A stretch of DNA of 64,000 bases from Capitella teleta (lineage: Eukaryota > Annelida > Polychaeta > Capitellidae): NCBI GenBank assembly GCA_000328365.1, contig KB303020.1:303506-367505 (forward strand). The letters are read 5' to 3'. The notes under the pieces are model-generated. The model was not told the origin of the DNA, ran no database searches, and was given only the letters and a program-made list of their open reading frames with translations. The position numbers were made by a program, and so were the translations under genes. Position 1 is the stretch's first letter, and each line of letters begins with the position of its first letter. Of this stretch, positions 36,283 through 48,241 are shown in pieces.

Positions 36283-37384
36283 AACCGCAATTAACTCATC
36301 AAATTCTGTCATCCGGCTCAGTGCATCATTAGCTTTAAACGGTAGGGTATCGTCATTACAGCGTGAAATGTCAAATGACATGGGAATCTCCATGATCTGC
36401 ATACTCTACGCATAATTATAAGTACTATGATCAAGGTGAATTAATATTAGCTGACTTGGAAAATGTCTTATTCTGGGATCTATTTTCCGGGTTTTAATGT
36501 CCTCCTTCATCTCGATGCTTTTGCGAATGGATGAGTCACTCAGAATTTCGAGAAATTGAGTTTGACATTTTTGTCACACGCTCTTAAAATGTAGATTTTA
36601 AAAGAATTATAATGTTAAACAATGTTTGACATATGTTTGCTCCCATGAGCTGAATATATGTTTGAGCATGACTGAATTAGTTTCAAATCCCAATCAGCTG
36701 CGCAAGATAATTATATCTGATATATCTATTCGTCCTAGACATCTATGGTTTTAAGTTTGGTCCATTTCCGGTTTATCTTGAAATAATAGAAAAAGTGTTA
36801 AAAAACTATAAATTGGTGAGATAAATGCGTTCATCTGTTCGTCAGCGATCATTTGACATTTCTTAATCGTAGGATTAGAAATCTTGTCAATTTTGCTTTG
36901 GCTTTGCTTCTGTTTGACTGAAAATCTGAGATTGAACAAAGACTAGTCAGTAGACTGAGTAGTCTTTGGCCAGCTGTCCAAGCGGCCAAGCCGCATGAAC
37001 TTGTCTAGGTCAGGTCGACTATATTTTAGAGCAATATCATTTATATTACGCCGACTCCTCCTACAATGTAAGAATGTTTTTAGCAGCTTAATGTATTTAG
37101 AAATCGAATAATAACCACCACTTGAGATGTTACACAAGAAAATAAATGGTAATCAATATAAACACAAAGATTGTGGAAGTCAACAAACAACTTCTCCTCC
37201 ATTATAGTTCTCGGGAGCACTTTTCATATCAACCCAGACCCCAAATCATGCAATTGGGGGGAGGGTCCCGCCATTGCTCTAAAAAGGGCGCTATGAATTT
37301 TTAGGGGTATAGAGACAAAAATGCTTTTGCTGGGAAGAGAGGAAACATGCAATTATTATGAGTGAAGATAAACTGACTTGTGAC
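36247..37384. other. Non-coding stretch upstream of the unnamed gene
   Basis: It begins with a 32-base T run (36247-36278). No exon with good splice sites is recognised, though missing 5' exons of the minus-strand gene could lie here. Confidence 0.35.
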
Positions 37385-37442
37385 GGGATTCGATCTCGGA
37401 CCAACACCTCAAAGCACCACCGGTTTATCCGATTGCGCCAGC
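37385..37442 (-). repeat. tRNA-like SINE head
   Basis: The minus strand has TGGCGCAATCGG (A box) and GATCGAATCCC (B box) about 35 bases later. The body after the B box is AT-rich and does not fold as a tRNA. Confidence 0.5.
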
Positions 37443-37600
37443 GCAGAATTCGATAAAGGTGTTGAGTTATGTGTGCATTATAAGCACGGTGAATGCTAGG
37501 TCATTATAATATTATAATGTGACCTTGTGACCTGATAAGATGTGTGGTATTGGAGAAGCACATGGCTTTGTTGTGTCACGTGACAACTGTTTAACTTGGC

Positions 37601-37649
37601 TTATGTTGAATGTATTCTTCCGCGACGCGGAAGAATCCATTCAACATAA
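37601..37649. repeat. 49-bp hairpin with 24-bp arms
   Basis: TTATGTTGAATGTATTCTTC + CGCG, one A, then the reverse complement with a single mismatch. The palindrome TGTCACGTGACA (37574-37585) lies 15 bases to the left. Confidence 0.95.
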
Positions 37650-37740
37650 CGCGCAATCCGCGTTCGTGGGTCCAGGTTAATACGACAAGTGTACCTAGTT
37701 CTCGAGTGTAAATATCGCGTGATCATGCGTGATCTTCAAG

Positions 37741-37750
37741 TCTCGCGAGA
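37741..37750. promoter_or_regulatory. TCTCGCGAGA promoter palindrome
   Basis: A perfect ten-base TCTCGCGAGA lies about 1.7 kb before the VPS72 ATG and on the 5' side of the divergent unnamed gene. In vertebrates this CGCG element is a core-promoter motif of essential genes, bound by BANP. Nearby are CACGTG (37577-37582) and GATCATGCGTGATC-like repeats. A shared promoter with a non-coding VPS72 first exon would fit. The function here is inferred. Confidence 0.45.
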
Positions 37751-38145
37751 AATGAAGGCATGTTTTGACAGCTGTCATTCTAGATAGTAGATCCCATTTA
37801 TGAGTGCTAGCTCGATTTTTATTCATTTTTGCTCACACCTCAATGTGTGGAACGTTATAGAGCAGGCAACATTTCCCTCAATATACGATCATTCAATTGT
37901 ACAGACTGACTCCAGATAAGAGCTGTCACATTTTGTAAACAAAAAGCGCACGTGTTTATGTTGACATTCCGGTTTTGTGCACCAGATGCATTCTGGGTCA
38001 TTTTTGTTCACAACATGGCATGACTGAAGGATTCAAAGAATTTCACCAGCTTGTATAAATAGTGATTTTTGTATCACAAACTATTCTACAGCTTAGTTCA
38101 AGTTCACAAATTCACAGTCGTGGTGAGAGTCGGTTGCGAGACGCT

Positions 38146-38174
38146 GTAGCGGAGTGTAGGAGCTGCTCCGCTAC
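38146..38174. repeat. 9-bp perfect hairpin near the presumed VPS72 leader
   Basis: GTAGCGGAG, an 11-base loop, CTCCGCTAC. It is GC-rich and lies about 1.3 kb before the VPS72 ATG. Confidence 0.7.
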
Positions 38175-38242
38175 CCATGGGCCATGGGGAGCTAGTCTTG
38201 GGCCAAATCAATTGAAGTGGTAGGTCTACCAATACGTATTTC

Positions 38243-38320
38243 ATTTCATTTATTACATTTAAAACGCATTTTCAGTAATATCAAAGAACATTCAAATGCG
38301 CTGTACAAACAGAGGTAAAA
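38243..38320 (+). repeat. SINE-like tail, copy 1
   Basis: TTTATTACATTTAAAACGCA, then CAAATGCGCTGTACAAACAG. The same order of words occurs at 42055-42145. Confidence 0.45.
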
Positions 38321-38662
38321 AGGAAAATCATTAAATACTAGAAATGCAAGGTTAAAATAGTAAGTCTTAAGTTGGGTTTTAAAAGCATCAAGCGATTGCT
38401 GGTACTGTAGGTTGGAAGGTAATCGGTTTCAAAGGATGGGTGCTTGATGGGCGAATGTTCGGTAGCCATTGATAGAAAATACATAAGTAATTCAATGGGT
38501 ATTCAATGCGGTATTCAATATTGAATATGGCAATAGTCGAAAATATTGATTATTAGTCATTGAATAGACAACTTGTCTACTGTAAGGTTGAACTGATATT
38601 TTTATATCAGCAAAAAAGCCATTTCAATGCCTACCAGCCAAGTTCTGCCAAGCATAAATATA

Positions 38663-38700
38663 CAGGCGAACCTCGATATAACGACAGCATTTGTCACAGC
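38663..38700 (+). mobile_element. Solo pogo/Tigger-type end
   Basis: TA followed by CAGGCGAACCTCGATATAAC and GACA, a typical pogo/Tigger terminal repeat. No matching inverted end lies before the VPS72 exons. Confidence 0.5.
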
Positions 38701-39442
38701 CAATTTTGTGTCATTATGCACGGCCGTTGGCTCCCCAAAGCAGGTTTCTCAAGGGTAAAAAAAATTACTCATAACGTGAATGTTACTTATGAATGCGAAG
38801 CGTTATCGTCACAAACACATTTTTATTTCAAATGATCTCTTTATTTTGAAATGTATTTTTTATTTCTTCATTTTGATTTTTTTTCTTTGAACTTTTACAT
38901 TGGGGATGGAAAGGGATGATTACTTCCTCATTTGTCTTCTCCTATGATAAATTTCTCTTATCAAATCACGAACAGGAGGCAGGCACAAGGGCGTCAAAAT
39001 ACTTTGCCCCATGTTCAGCGTATTGAGCAGCAGTTGAGTCCCAATGTTTGGCTGAGTGACCACAATGACCTCACCTTTTCCATCGTTCAGTTGAAAAAAC
39101 TTTCAATTAATTTGCTGCCATCCATTCTGCGATCTCTTTTTTTTTTTAAGGACCTCGAGATATGACATGAAAGCCCGCAGCGAGCTATGATCACTTACTA
39201 CATTCACTGATTCATGTAATCATGTTTGTATTAGGATTGAAAGACAACTACTGTACTGCTTTGCAGTGCTTGTGCATGTTAGAGATGGCTGTGCTTTAAT
39301 CAGCCTCCCCTTTACTATGTGTGCCTGGTGTGTCACAGTGTGAAGAGAGACCACATGATTGTCAAAAAATCCAATAACAACAATTTGCCCAATTTTTACT
39401 AATTTGATTCCAATTATGATTTGAATGCTTCATTATTTTCAG

Positions 39443-41268
39443 ACGTCATGTCATCTGAATCCTCATCAGGGTCTTCTGATGAAGAGGAGGTCGCGACCTT
39501 GGCCTCCACACGAGAGAAGCGCTGCAATGCAGGTGCTCGTATGTCTCGTATGCTGGAGGCAGAGGAAGAAGATGACTTCTACAAAACCACCTACGGGGGC
39601 TTTGATGAGGTAAGCATGGCTAATTGCATCAGAATTGTTCAGTGGACGACGTTGCATAACTCAGGAAGCAGAAGACAATGACTACGCTTCCGAAGACTCA
39701 GTGGCTGATGACGTCGATTCAGACTTTGATATTGATGAAAATGATGAACTGAAAAGTGATGGAGAAGATGATGAAGTTAAGAGGAAGCGCCAAGGAGTGC
39801 ACACTAAAGCCTACAAGGTTTGGCTTAATCCTATTTCATTTATGAGTTTAATTTTGTTTCTTCTTACCTAATTTTGAGAGATTCTATTTTTTAAATTGGT
39901 TAAAAACTTTTGAAGGCTGCAATCAGAGCTCGCTATTACGAACTCAGATATATAGAACTTCTGGTAATATAGAACTATTTTTGCGATTCCGGCCAGATCT
40001 CTATCTTTTAACATTGGAGGTTCCTCTGATAATACAAACTCTGCATTGTTCGAACTTTTGGTTAATATGGACCAAATTCTTATATTTTCCTGATATATAA
40101 AATTCCTGATATTACATATTTTTATGGCCCCTGATGGTTCGAAATATCAAGCCTCGATTGTACTTAACTTTATAGCTTCAACTTTGAGATCATAGAACTT
40201 ATTGATTGCATTGGCTGGCAGTCTGTAGCATCAGCACTGTACAGCAATTTACATTTATCATTTTCTGTAGGAGCCGAAAAAGCCAAAGTCGGAAGAGCCA
40301 AAGAAAACACCAAAAGAAAAGAAACCCAAGCCAAAGCCCAAATCAAAGGCTGCTGCTTCCACTGTTCAAATCTATCATTCACCACGTAAGTTGAAACATA
40401 CCAGTTATCTTGACCTCATTTATTAAAATTATCTATCCCCCTCCCTCCCAGTGCCGAAATCTGTTCGTAGGAGCACTTTACAGAAATCAGCAGAAACGGT
40501 TGCTTTGCAGGAAGAACGAGCTGTCAAAGCAAAAATGATGAAGCAAATGGCTGCCAAGAAGAACGTCTCAGAGGTCAGGAGGTTAACCCAAGCTGAACTC
40601 TTGGCTGAGGCAAAAATCACAGAGGAAATTAATCTGAAAGCTTTAGGTTAGCAAAACTTAAGAATAACTTCAATTATTACACTGTGTGTGCAATTTTAAT
40701 AGAAACATATCAGAGAATGGAACTTGAGAAGAAGAAAGCTCGTGGCCAGAAGCAAATTTTCCGTGGTCCTCTGGTGAAGTATCTGTCGACCACAATGCCT
40801 CTGATTGAAGAACTGGAGTCACCTCAGGATTCGTGCGGAGGCAGTGAGCCAGAGATCAACGTTGACGAAGAGGACAACGTGCAAGTACCACTGAATGATG
40901 GGTCGGTGAAATGCTGGCATTCAACGCTTTCTATAGCTCATCTTTTCATTTGCAGGGATTTGGCCGCAAAGAGAAGCAAGTTAAAACCGAGTGAAAAATG
41001 TTCGAGAACCTTCATCACGTTCACAGATGAAGTCAACTTCAAGGAGATTTTTTCAAAAAAGAAATGCAAACCATCAGTTAAGCAATATTGCCCTGTGACG
41101 CGGTCTCCTGCTAAGTACTTTGACCCTGTGACCCAGCTTCCGTACGCCAATAGCCAGGCTTTTTCTATCATTCGTGAGGCGTACGCGCAGTACATGGAGA
41201 GCGCCTCCGCTTCTGCTAAACGCAGTAAACCGAACCCTCCTACTCCGACTTCAACTGTTTCTGTCTGA
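39443..41268 (+). CDS. VPS72: VPS72/YL1 histone H2A.Z chaperone subunit, six exons
   Basis: Homologue of YL1/VPS72, the H2A.Z-binding subunit of SRCAP and TIP60/p400 chromatin remodellers in the nucleus. Coding exons: 39448-39609, 39665-39817, 40271-40385, 40452-40646, 40703-40901, 40956-41268; 379 codons, close to human (364 residues). Phases agree without correction. The N-terminus has TREKRCNAGARMSRML and EEEDDFYKTTYGGF, the acidic and aromatic region that grips H2A.Z-H2B. Then follow acidic repeats, a Lys/Pro tract (EPKKPKSEEPKKTPKEKKPK), a basic coiled region, and the YL1_C domain at residues about 294-345 (RTFITFTDEVNFKEIF, CPVTRSPAKYFDPVTQLPYA). The acceptor just before the ATG implies an upstream non-coding exon. 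The donor at 40902 (GTCGGT) is weak. Intron 2 (39818-40270) holds a pogo-type miniature element. Poly(A) signal at 41403-41408. Confidence 0.95.
39920..40160. mobile_element. VPS72: Pogo-type miniature element in VPS72 intron 2
   Basis: The left end CAATCAGAGCTCGCTATTAC + GAAC and the right end read in reverse, CAATCGAGGCTTGATATTTC + GAAC, form diverged inverted repeats of about 25 bases. TA follows the right end (40161-40162); the left flank is TG. The interior is AT-rich with no coding. It accounts for about half of this unusually long intron. Confidence 0.65.
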
Positions 41269-41402
41269 TTTTCATCCGCTTTTATCTTGGGATTAACTTT
41301 TGACCTTGTCAAATGTCTTGGATTATCATCTCATCATGTTGTGAATGTTTTATACAACTATGTGTTTGTATGTATATGTAATTATGTATCCATTATTGTG
41401 TC

Positions 41403-41408
41403 AATAAA
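41403..41408 (+). terminator. VPS72 poly(A) signal
   Basis: AATAAA about 135 bases after the VPS72 stop, followed by a T-rich stretch. It is the first canonical signal downstream of the gene. Confidence 0.7.
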
Positions 41409-42054
41409 GTATTTTTGTAATTTAAATTCATACAACTCATATTTAGGTCTACAATGGTTTTGAAACCATTGAATCCATTCTTTGCTTTGAATGTCTGCTA
41501 TCGACCCTAATACATTTTCACAGTATACTGTTGTACCATGAATCTCAAGTTCATTTTCTTCGCATTAATCTCGCCTCGACCTCTTCCGCGCGCTTCTTGA
41601 TCATTATTTCTATTGATTGCACTTCGCCTCTCTCAAGACTAACGTCAAAATGAAGTTTTTTGAGATCTTACTTTCCACAGGATTCATTCTAGATAACAAA
41701 TCCCACCTGTACAAATGTAGTCTACATGCAGTTAGGTTCATTTACCTTGCTGGGAGGCTGGATTAACAAGTTTTGACTGTACCCTGTCTTATTTCAGGAC
41801 TCTTGTAGACAAAATTCAATTAAAATTTAAAAAGGTTAACGAAAACAGTCTTACAAATAAATTTCAGATGTACCCTGACAGCAGATCTTATCGATACATA
41901 TACTGGTACGCCAAATTTAGGGAACCTTTTCTATATAATTATTACATTAACCACGTAGGCGTCATCTGCGGGCATATAATACTACATGTAGTACATTCAT
42001 GTACTCATTCTCTAGCATATTTGCTTGAATACATGATGTTCTATTAAAGTCGAG

Positions 42055-42145
42055 TATTTATTTATTTATTTATTACTTCAAACTTATGAATCGCGAAATT
42101 CAGAAAGAAATAAAACTGTTCAAACGCGATGTACAGTAAAATATA
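42055..42145 (+). repeat. SINE-like tail, copy 2
   Basis: (TTTA)n, then TTATTACTTCAAACTTATGA and CAAACGCGATGTACAGTAAA, matching copy 1 at 38.2 kb in order and style. Confidence 0.45.
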
Positions 42146-42382
42146 AACAAAAATGAGTATGTACATGTATGTATTTAAACATAATGATTGAAGTATATCG
42201 TACTGGTCAGGTCAAATGATTTTGTATCTGGACTTTAAAATTAACAGGATTGCCCACTTGTCCTTGAAGCAGAGAGTGATGGAATACTTGTACATGTACA
42301 TGTACCAGAAATAAAGGGTGTTCTCAAAGTTAACGTTATGATTTCCATGGTTTCAAAATGCGTCATGATTGTTGACAAAAAT

Positions 42383-42394
42383 CGCGCATGCGCA
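42383..42394. promoter_or_regulatory. NRF-1-like palindrome, possible STIL promoter
   Basis: CGCGCATGCGCA matches the NRF-1 consensus (GCGCATGCGC) and sits in a short GC-rich patch with an inverted CCAAT-like word. STIL begins coding at 43544 directly after an acceptor, so a non-coding first exon near here is plausible. Confidence 0.35.
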
Positions 42395-43542
42395 GAACCA
42401 TTCTCCCAATGGGCGCGATAATGCGGCGATTTCGAATATTTCTTTTTCATTCACAAAATGTTCTTATAATTCACGAATTTTACTCTTTAACTCGCCAAAA
42501 CATTGCTATCACTTGAAAAATCGTACATAGATCTTAATGTAAGTAATTTGATGGCGCATATCACTCGTTGAGTCATGTTTCGGGTTTCCAGCGAGTGTCA
42601 ACACCGTCGTGTTTGGGCGTGTTGACGTTGTTTGAGAGGTTGACAGGCAAGAGCAGATTGACACGCCGACTCAATGCATTGAGCCTATTGACTGGATACC
42701 ACACACGCTGAGATGGAATTCTGATTTTCAGAGAACAATTTATTACGATTCTGGGTGGGTGGATAGGTCATTACTTCAACACTTGCTGTCCAAATTTCCA
42801 CTCACCAGTCCACTCACCACTGGGATCTTCGTTAAATGAAAGATTATCATTTTGTGATTACATTTACAGTGAATGAGTGATACCGTGTTGTCCAAATTTT
42901 AAGATTATCGACATAACATATAGTGTATAATTTGACTCAGGTTCAGAACCACCGTACTCTCTGGGCTTGGCCTTAGTCACCGGTCTCTCTGATCTCATCT
43001 TCATAATGATAATCAATTACTCGTGATTGTTTCATTTTCTGCTTCCCATTCAGCATTGTCATGGCAACCATTCTTATTATCAACTGAAGAAAGGTCTTTT
43101 AGTGTTAATCTTAAGCATCAAGAGGGCTGCTGCGCAAAAATATTCTAATGAATTAGTCATTAGAATTATTCATTTTTTAAAATATTCAACCAATTTCCTA
43201 GATACTGTAGAACAGAAAATTTTTGTGCCGCCTTAAATTTTTGCTATTTTCGTGGTCACGATCGAGCGTGAAAATTAGACACCCGCAAAATCTTTCTGGG
43301 TGATTTCATACTTTATGACCATACGCTTGACCGTGAATAATTGATGCCACGAATAAAGGCCTCAGCCATAAAACTGTGAAATTTGCATTCCACAGAAATT
43401 TCCTGTATCAAAGTAATACTAAATAGAAAGACTTGTTCAGTTAATAAATATTAGTGAACTATTAAAATTTTATTCCAGATAATCTTGATTCCATAGGTGA
43501 TCAAATTTCCTCTGTTCATGAATTTCATAATTTCTAATTCAG

Positions 43543-46500
43543 GATGGACAAGAGAGACAATTGTTTTGTTCCTTTGAATTTCCCGGCAACACGGAATGCG
43601 TTATGGGACTACCGTGCAGTGGGTCCTCCCATTCACCTGCATGCCATCCAGAACAAGTACACTCGTTTGCTCACCATTGAACGGCTCATCATTATTCCCC
43701 CCATTTCAGAAATGTCCTGATCAGCGTGTCTGAAACACCTCTGCGCTTGCTGCACAGATTGGCGGAAGAATCGTCCTCTGAGACATTTTCGTGCACTCTC
43801 CTGGGTTCTGTGGAGTTTCCTGAAGGTTAGGCTTCTACTATCATTCTAGTTAACGGACGTTCATCAATCCTCTCACTCAGATGGAGACAGCATTTTTGTG
43901 CACATTGAGCGCCTTGACCAGTCATGTCGTCCTGTTGAGAATTACAGCCTTGGTCCGACCGATGTGTTTGTGGCCTGTAAGATGACGAAGAATTGTGCTC
44001 GACCTGAGTCGTCTGTTGAAGAATACTCAACTGCTGTGAAGGTAAATCTCTCTACTGTCATGAACACATGATCGCATGTTAGGAATGTTTTTCTTTGAAG
44101 CTTGTGACCAATACCTGTGAGCATGGCTCTCACGGTTTGGGTGTGGACTTTGCGCGATTCATGCAGATGCTTGCACACTGCAGTTTCCATGACAACCAAA
44201 GCAGCATCATCCTTCATTTAGATTGTGACCTTGTGACCCCGACTTCTGAGTTCAAAATGACGCCGGTCAACCCGATTCCAATCGTCCCAACAGCTTTATC
44301 GAAAAACCTCTCTGGACCGAACGGAGCTGCGTGTTTCCCTGGTCAGGCAAAGTTTGGGTGAGTCTTTGAGTTGTCTTATTAATTCATATATTAAAATGTT
44401 TATCCTTAACACACGCACAAAATCAGATTTCTGACCATGGATCAAACACGGAAGTTGCTGCTGATTCTGGCGTCTGACCCCAAGGTTTCTGCGCTCCCTC
44501 TAGTCGGAGTGTGGGTTAGTGGCGTCACTGGCCTCACTGAGCCAATCCTCTGGTGTGCTTGCATGCAATACATCCACTCTAAAGATCTCAAACATAGGTT
44601 TGTTGGCATTCGATGTCTGTGCCTTGCTTGCTACTTCTCTCCTTAGGGTCTGCATGCCTCCTGAACATTTCCTGCTCCTCATTTACTCCACACGGCATTC
44701 CAAACCGTTGTTTTACCAATGCTGCACTTCTGACGGGAGCTCTAGACTCAACTTTGACCTCAGCTCTTCACACGAAGTTCTGCAGTTGCCAAAAGTGAGT
44801 TTTCTTCTATTAACTTGCATATTAATTATTTCTCTATTTCAAATACAGAATGGAATGTGCAGAAGTCAATCACCTCTAGAAATGGACATGGCGCTTGTTG
44901 AGTTGGGCCCAAAGAGGACAACATTTGAGGCTGCTCTACAATCGATTCAAGATTCAGTGTAAGTCAGAATGAGGAATTCCGATTACTTTTGATGCTTGAT
45001 GTGTGTTACAGTGAGGATTCAGCGCCCTCAGTGTCGCGCAGGAAGAGTGATAGTGTGCTGACCGCTGGTCATCATGATGATATCACTCCTCGCAGCAAAC
45101 CCATGCCTCACCACAGACAGGTACAGCATCAATCACTTTTGAAAGATAAACCTCTGCAACTGTTTCACAGGCTCCCAGCGTACGCTACTCTGTGCCAGAT
45201 GTCTCTCTGGTAGAGGAATCATCTCCTCAGCCTAAGCGGCAGTCTCTTCCCACCGACTATCAGCCCTTCCAATCCAGCGCTCTGCCACACCGCAGCGACA
45301 GGGCCTCTTGGCCAAACCAGCCGCTGTCTATGCCCATGCAGCACCCGGCTCAGCCCCAAGATTCAGCTCTGAGTCAGCCTAATATGGAATACACAGTGAG
45401 GCCGAACCCTGCGAGAATTCCACATTTCAACTCACACCCACAAATGATGCAGAACCCTTCTCAGCTTCCTCAAATGAGGATCAACCCTTACCAGCATCCC
45501 CACCATCCAGCAATGCAAGATGCTGGATACTCTTCTCACCCTATGATCCAACACTCAGGCACCCCCATGCAGCAGCAGACATACATTCCTAACGCTTACT
45601 CAGGACATCAAGCTCGTTACCCTCGGCCTCAGCACAATTATCAGACGTCATACCCAAGTGCTCCTTCGCAGCCTCAGCATGGACGCTCTCAAATGGCCCC
45701 CCACCACCCCTGCAGTACCATCCCCGCTCAATACCTCAACCCACTCACCCCAATGTGCCAGTCCACTCCCCTCATCCTGCACCTAGCAGTGCTCCCCATC
45801 GACCTCCTGCCTTCACTCCTAGCCATCTGCAGGCTCCTTCCACAAGCGTCCCTTGCTCAACACCCAGACCTCAGCTGTCTGCGAGTTCACCCAAAGCACA
45901 CTGCTCCCCAAGCAGTAAGCACTCGTCTCCGCAACAGAACTCCACCGACAGTGGCCTGCAAGTCAGCAATTCTGATCAGTTTGATGACTTTATAGAAGGT
46001 GGAACACCACCAACTAAAGCGCCTCCTGATGTATATGAACTTCTTAGTCATCAGGAGAAGCAGCTGAAGGAGTTGCGACTGCAAATTGCACAGCTGCTGG
46101 CTAATCAGAGTCAGAGCCCAGAGCGCAAGGAAGCTGGGATTCAAAGCTCTGACACGACCTCCCAGAATAAGGAGACGTGCTCTGTGGCCAGCAACACAAG
46201 TCTCTGGCTTGGAAACAACACCAATCGTGGCCACACTGACAGAGCGGTCAGTCCGATGAGAGAAGGGGATTCCCTCAACGACACGGTCATCTCAAATGGA
46301 GATCAACTCAGTAACGAAACATTGAACTTTGATGATTTCCAATTGGCACAGATCCAAGAGAGAACCGACAGTTTTGTTTCAGAGATGATTGTGGACATGC
46401 CTGCGTACTCATCGACCTCTCCTGTGAAGTCAGTGCTACTTTATGTTTCAAAAAAATGCTGACTAACTTTGCTTTCAGGAACGATGGTAGTTTTGCCTCT

Positions 46501-47884
46501 TGTTCCCAGTACAGTGGTCTGAGTCCGCAGAGTGTGTCGATGCATGTAGACCACCCAGAGGTAGTGCTTTGCTTCCATTATCAAGCGTTATGTAATTCAT
46601 CTCCTGGCAGGAAGAGACAGATGGTGCTCAGCAGGAGTCATCACCGGTCCATCTGAAGCAGTTCTACAATGCTTTATTGGTGAGCGTTTGTGGTGCTTTT
46701 GTGGACTCATCTGATTGAGAGTTCTTTTTAGGGAAATGTGCAGAAGTTTCTGCAGCCGTCGGATAACGAGGTCTATGATCTGGATTGCTCTGCGTACAGT
46801 GAGCCAGTGAAGCCTGTCACTGATAACTCTTCCATCAAGGTAGGAATCTGTCGTAATATTAAGCATGTGTGATGTCTTTTATATATTTATTGTGATGAAG
46901 GCTCATTTGAAGCAACGACAGAATACTTCCTTGCATAATGTTGACAAGAGCATAGATGTTGCTCAAATGACCAAGAAGCAACTCGAGAATCTTGGCATCA
47001 ATCTAGACTCCTTACTTGAGTCTCGTGAATCCACTGACGATTGCAGCATACGGTGAGCGTGCCCTCCCTTCGCGTCCATCTTTGACCATTTCCTCTTCTA
47101 CAGTCCGGATCAGAGCACTTTCCTCCTGGATGCAGCTATGCTCCCAAAAGTGAACTATCGCTCTTTGTGGCTGGATTCTGGCGATTCAGACATGAGCGCT
47201 GATGCTGATGCCCTGGCCATGAAGTACCTCACAGACGAACAGCTCTCAGAATTAGCCAGAGTCCGGTCGAAACGCAGCACTACAACAGGAGGGAATAAGA
47301 ATCCGCTGAACGGCTTGAGCCGTGTGCTTAGCACACGTCCGAGCGGCAGGGACGCGAGCATGATGCCTCATAACCAAATGTCGCTATGCAGCCGTAAATA
47401 CTTGGAGCGATATGGACTCCTGGATGATGATGACAACGCTGTACTGAATGCACCAGCTGTGCATGGCGGCAGTCACAATAACACCGCTGCCTCTCTGGAT
47501 GTCAGTGGAGATGCTGTGATTAACGTACAGGAATTTCTTAAGAAGATGGCTGAAAAGAGAAACTTGGCTAACGTGGTTGCTGGTCGCCGCAATGGTTCTG
47601 TGGAGAGCAGCGGCGTTTCTGACGACAGCCGCTCTCTGTCGTCCGGTCACGGCTGCCCCAGAGACGAAGTGGATAGCATCCGCAGCTTCCGTGCCAATGA
47701 CAAACCCACGTCCACACCTGCTGACGCTTGTGCCAAACACTACCCTAGAGATAGGACACCTAAGGAAGCCATCAGGAGTGACCTCAGGTCAACGCCTGCT
47801 GCCTCTCCCGGGATCCCTCATGAGGCCGTCAGCAATCGAGTGTTGGACATCGATCGGTTAAGAGAACTTCCGAAGCTGTTGTGA
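43543..47884 (+). CDS. STIL: STIL (SIL/Ana2) centriole assembly protein, fourteen exons
   Basis: STIL recruits SAS-6 and activates PLK4 in centriole duplication. Coding exons: 43544-43656, 43710-43825, 43881-44041, 44083-44357, 44427-44597, 44647-44794, 44849-44958, 45012-45120, 45171-46428, 46479-46560, 46611-46679, 46732-46839, 46901-47052, 47104-47884. One missing base in the C run at 45697-45702 must be allowed for; all other phases agree, giving about 1217 residues (human about 1287). The N-terminal domain has MDQTRKLLLILASDPKVSAL and PLVGVWVSGV. Residues about 440-640 are rich in Pro, Gln and His. A PLK4-binding-type coiled coil lies at about 688-715 (YELLSHQEKQLKELRLQIAQ), followed by CSVASNTSLWLGNN. 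The STAN region is at about 985-1065 (ALAMKYLTDEQLSELARVRS, SLCSRKYLERYGLL). The conserved end is VLDIDRLRELPKLL. Confidence 0.93.
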
Positions 47885-48235
47885 ACAACCAACATTCGCC
47901 TGTCGTTCTGGTGCTCCAACTGTACATGATACTTATTTACCTTTTTTATTAATGATTTTATGATTTTATCAATTGTTTTTGCTCAAGTATATTTGAATCG
48001 TTGGCTTCCTATAGCTGTGTGCAAATGAATATTGCAGCTGAAATAATTTCTCTCTGTTAGACATTTAGAACTCTCTTCTTGATTTAGCTTTGTAGACAAA
48101 CTTTAGTTCTAGGCGTCTCAAATCAATCAGTTGATCTTTTTATGACGTGGTGCGTTATCTGTGATATGATGTGTAAAAGTGTTGTGTGCAAGTTGTGTAT
48201 TATTATTTATTTTGTTTTTATCTCAAACATAATGA

Positions 48236-48241
48236 AATAAA
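48236..48241 (+). terminator. STIL poly(A) signal
   Basis: AATAAA about 350 bases after the STIL stop, in AT-rich sequence. It is the likely end of the STIL 3' UTR. Confidence 0.6.

Noticed and set aside
38663-40160. One large pogo element spanning both ends
   Set aside because: The VPS72 coding exons lie between, and the 39920/40160 ends match each other better.
40902-40955. Read-through of the last VPS72 intron as coding
   Set aside because: The frame stays open through the intron, but splicing at GTCGGT/GCAG is needed to remove unconserved residues.
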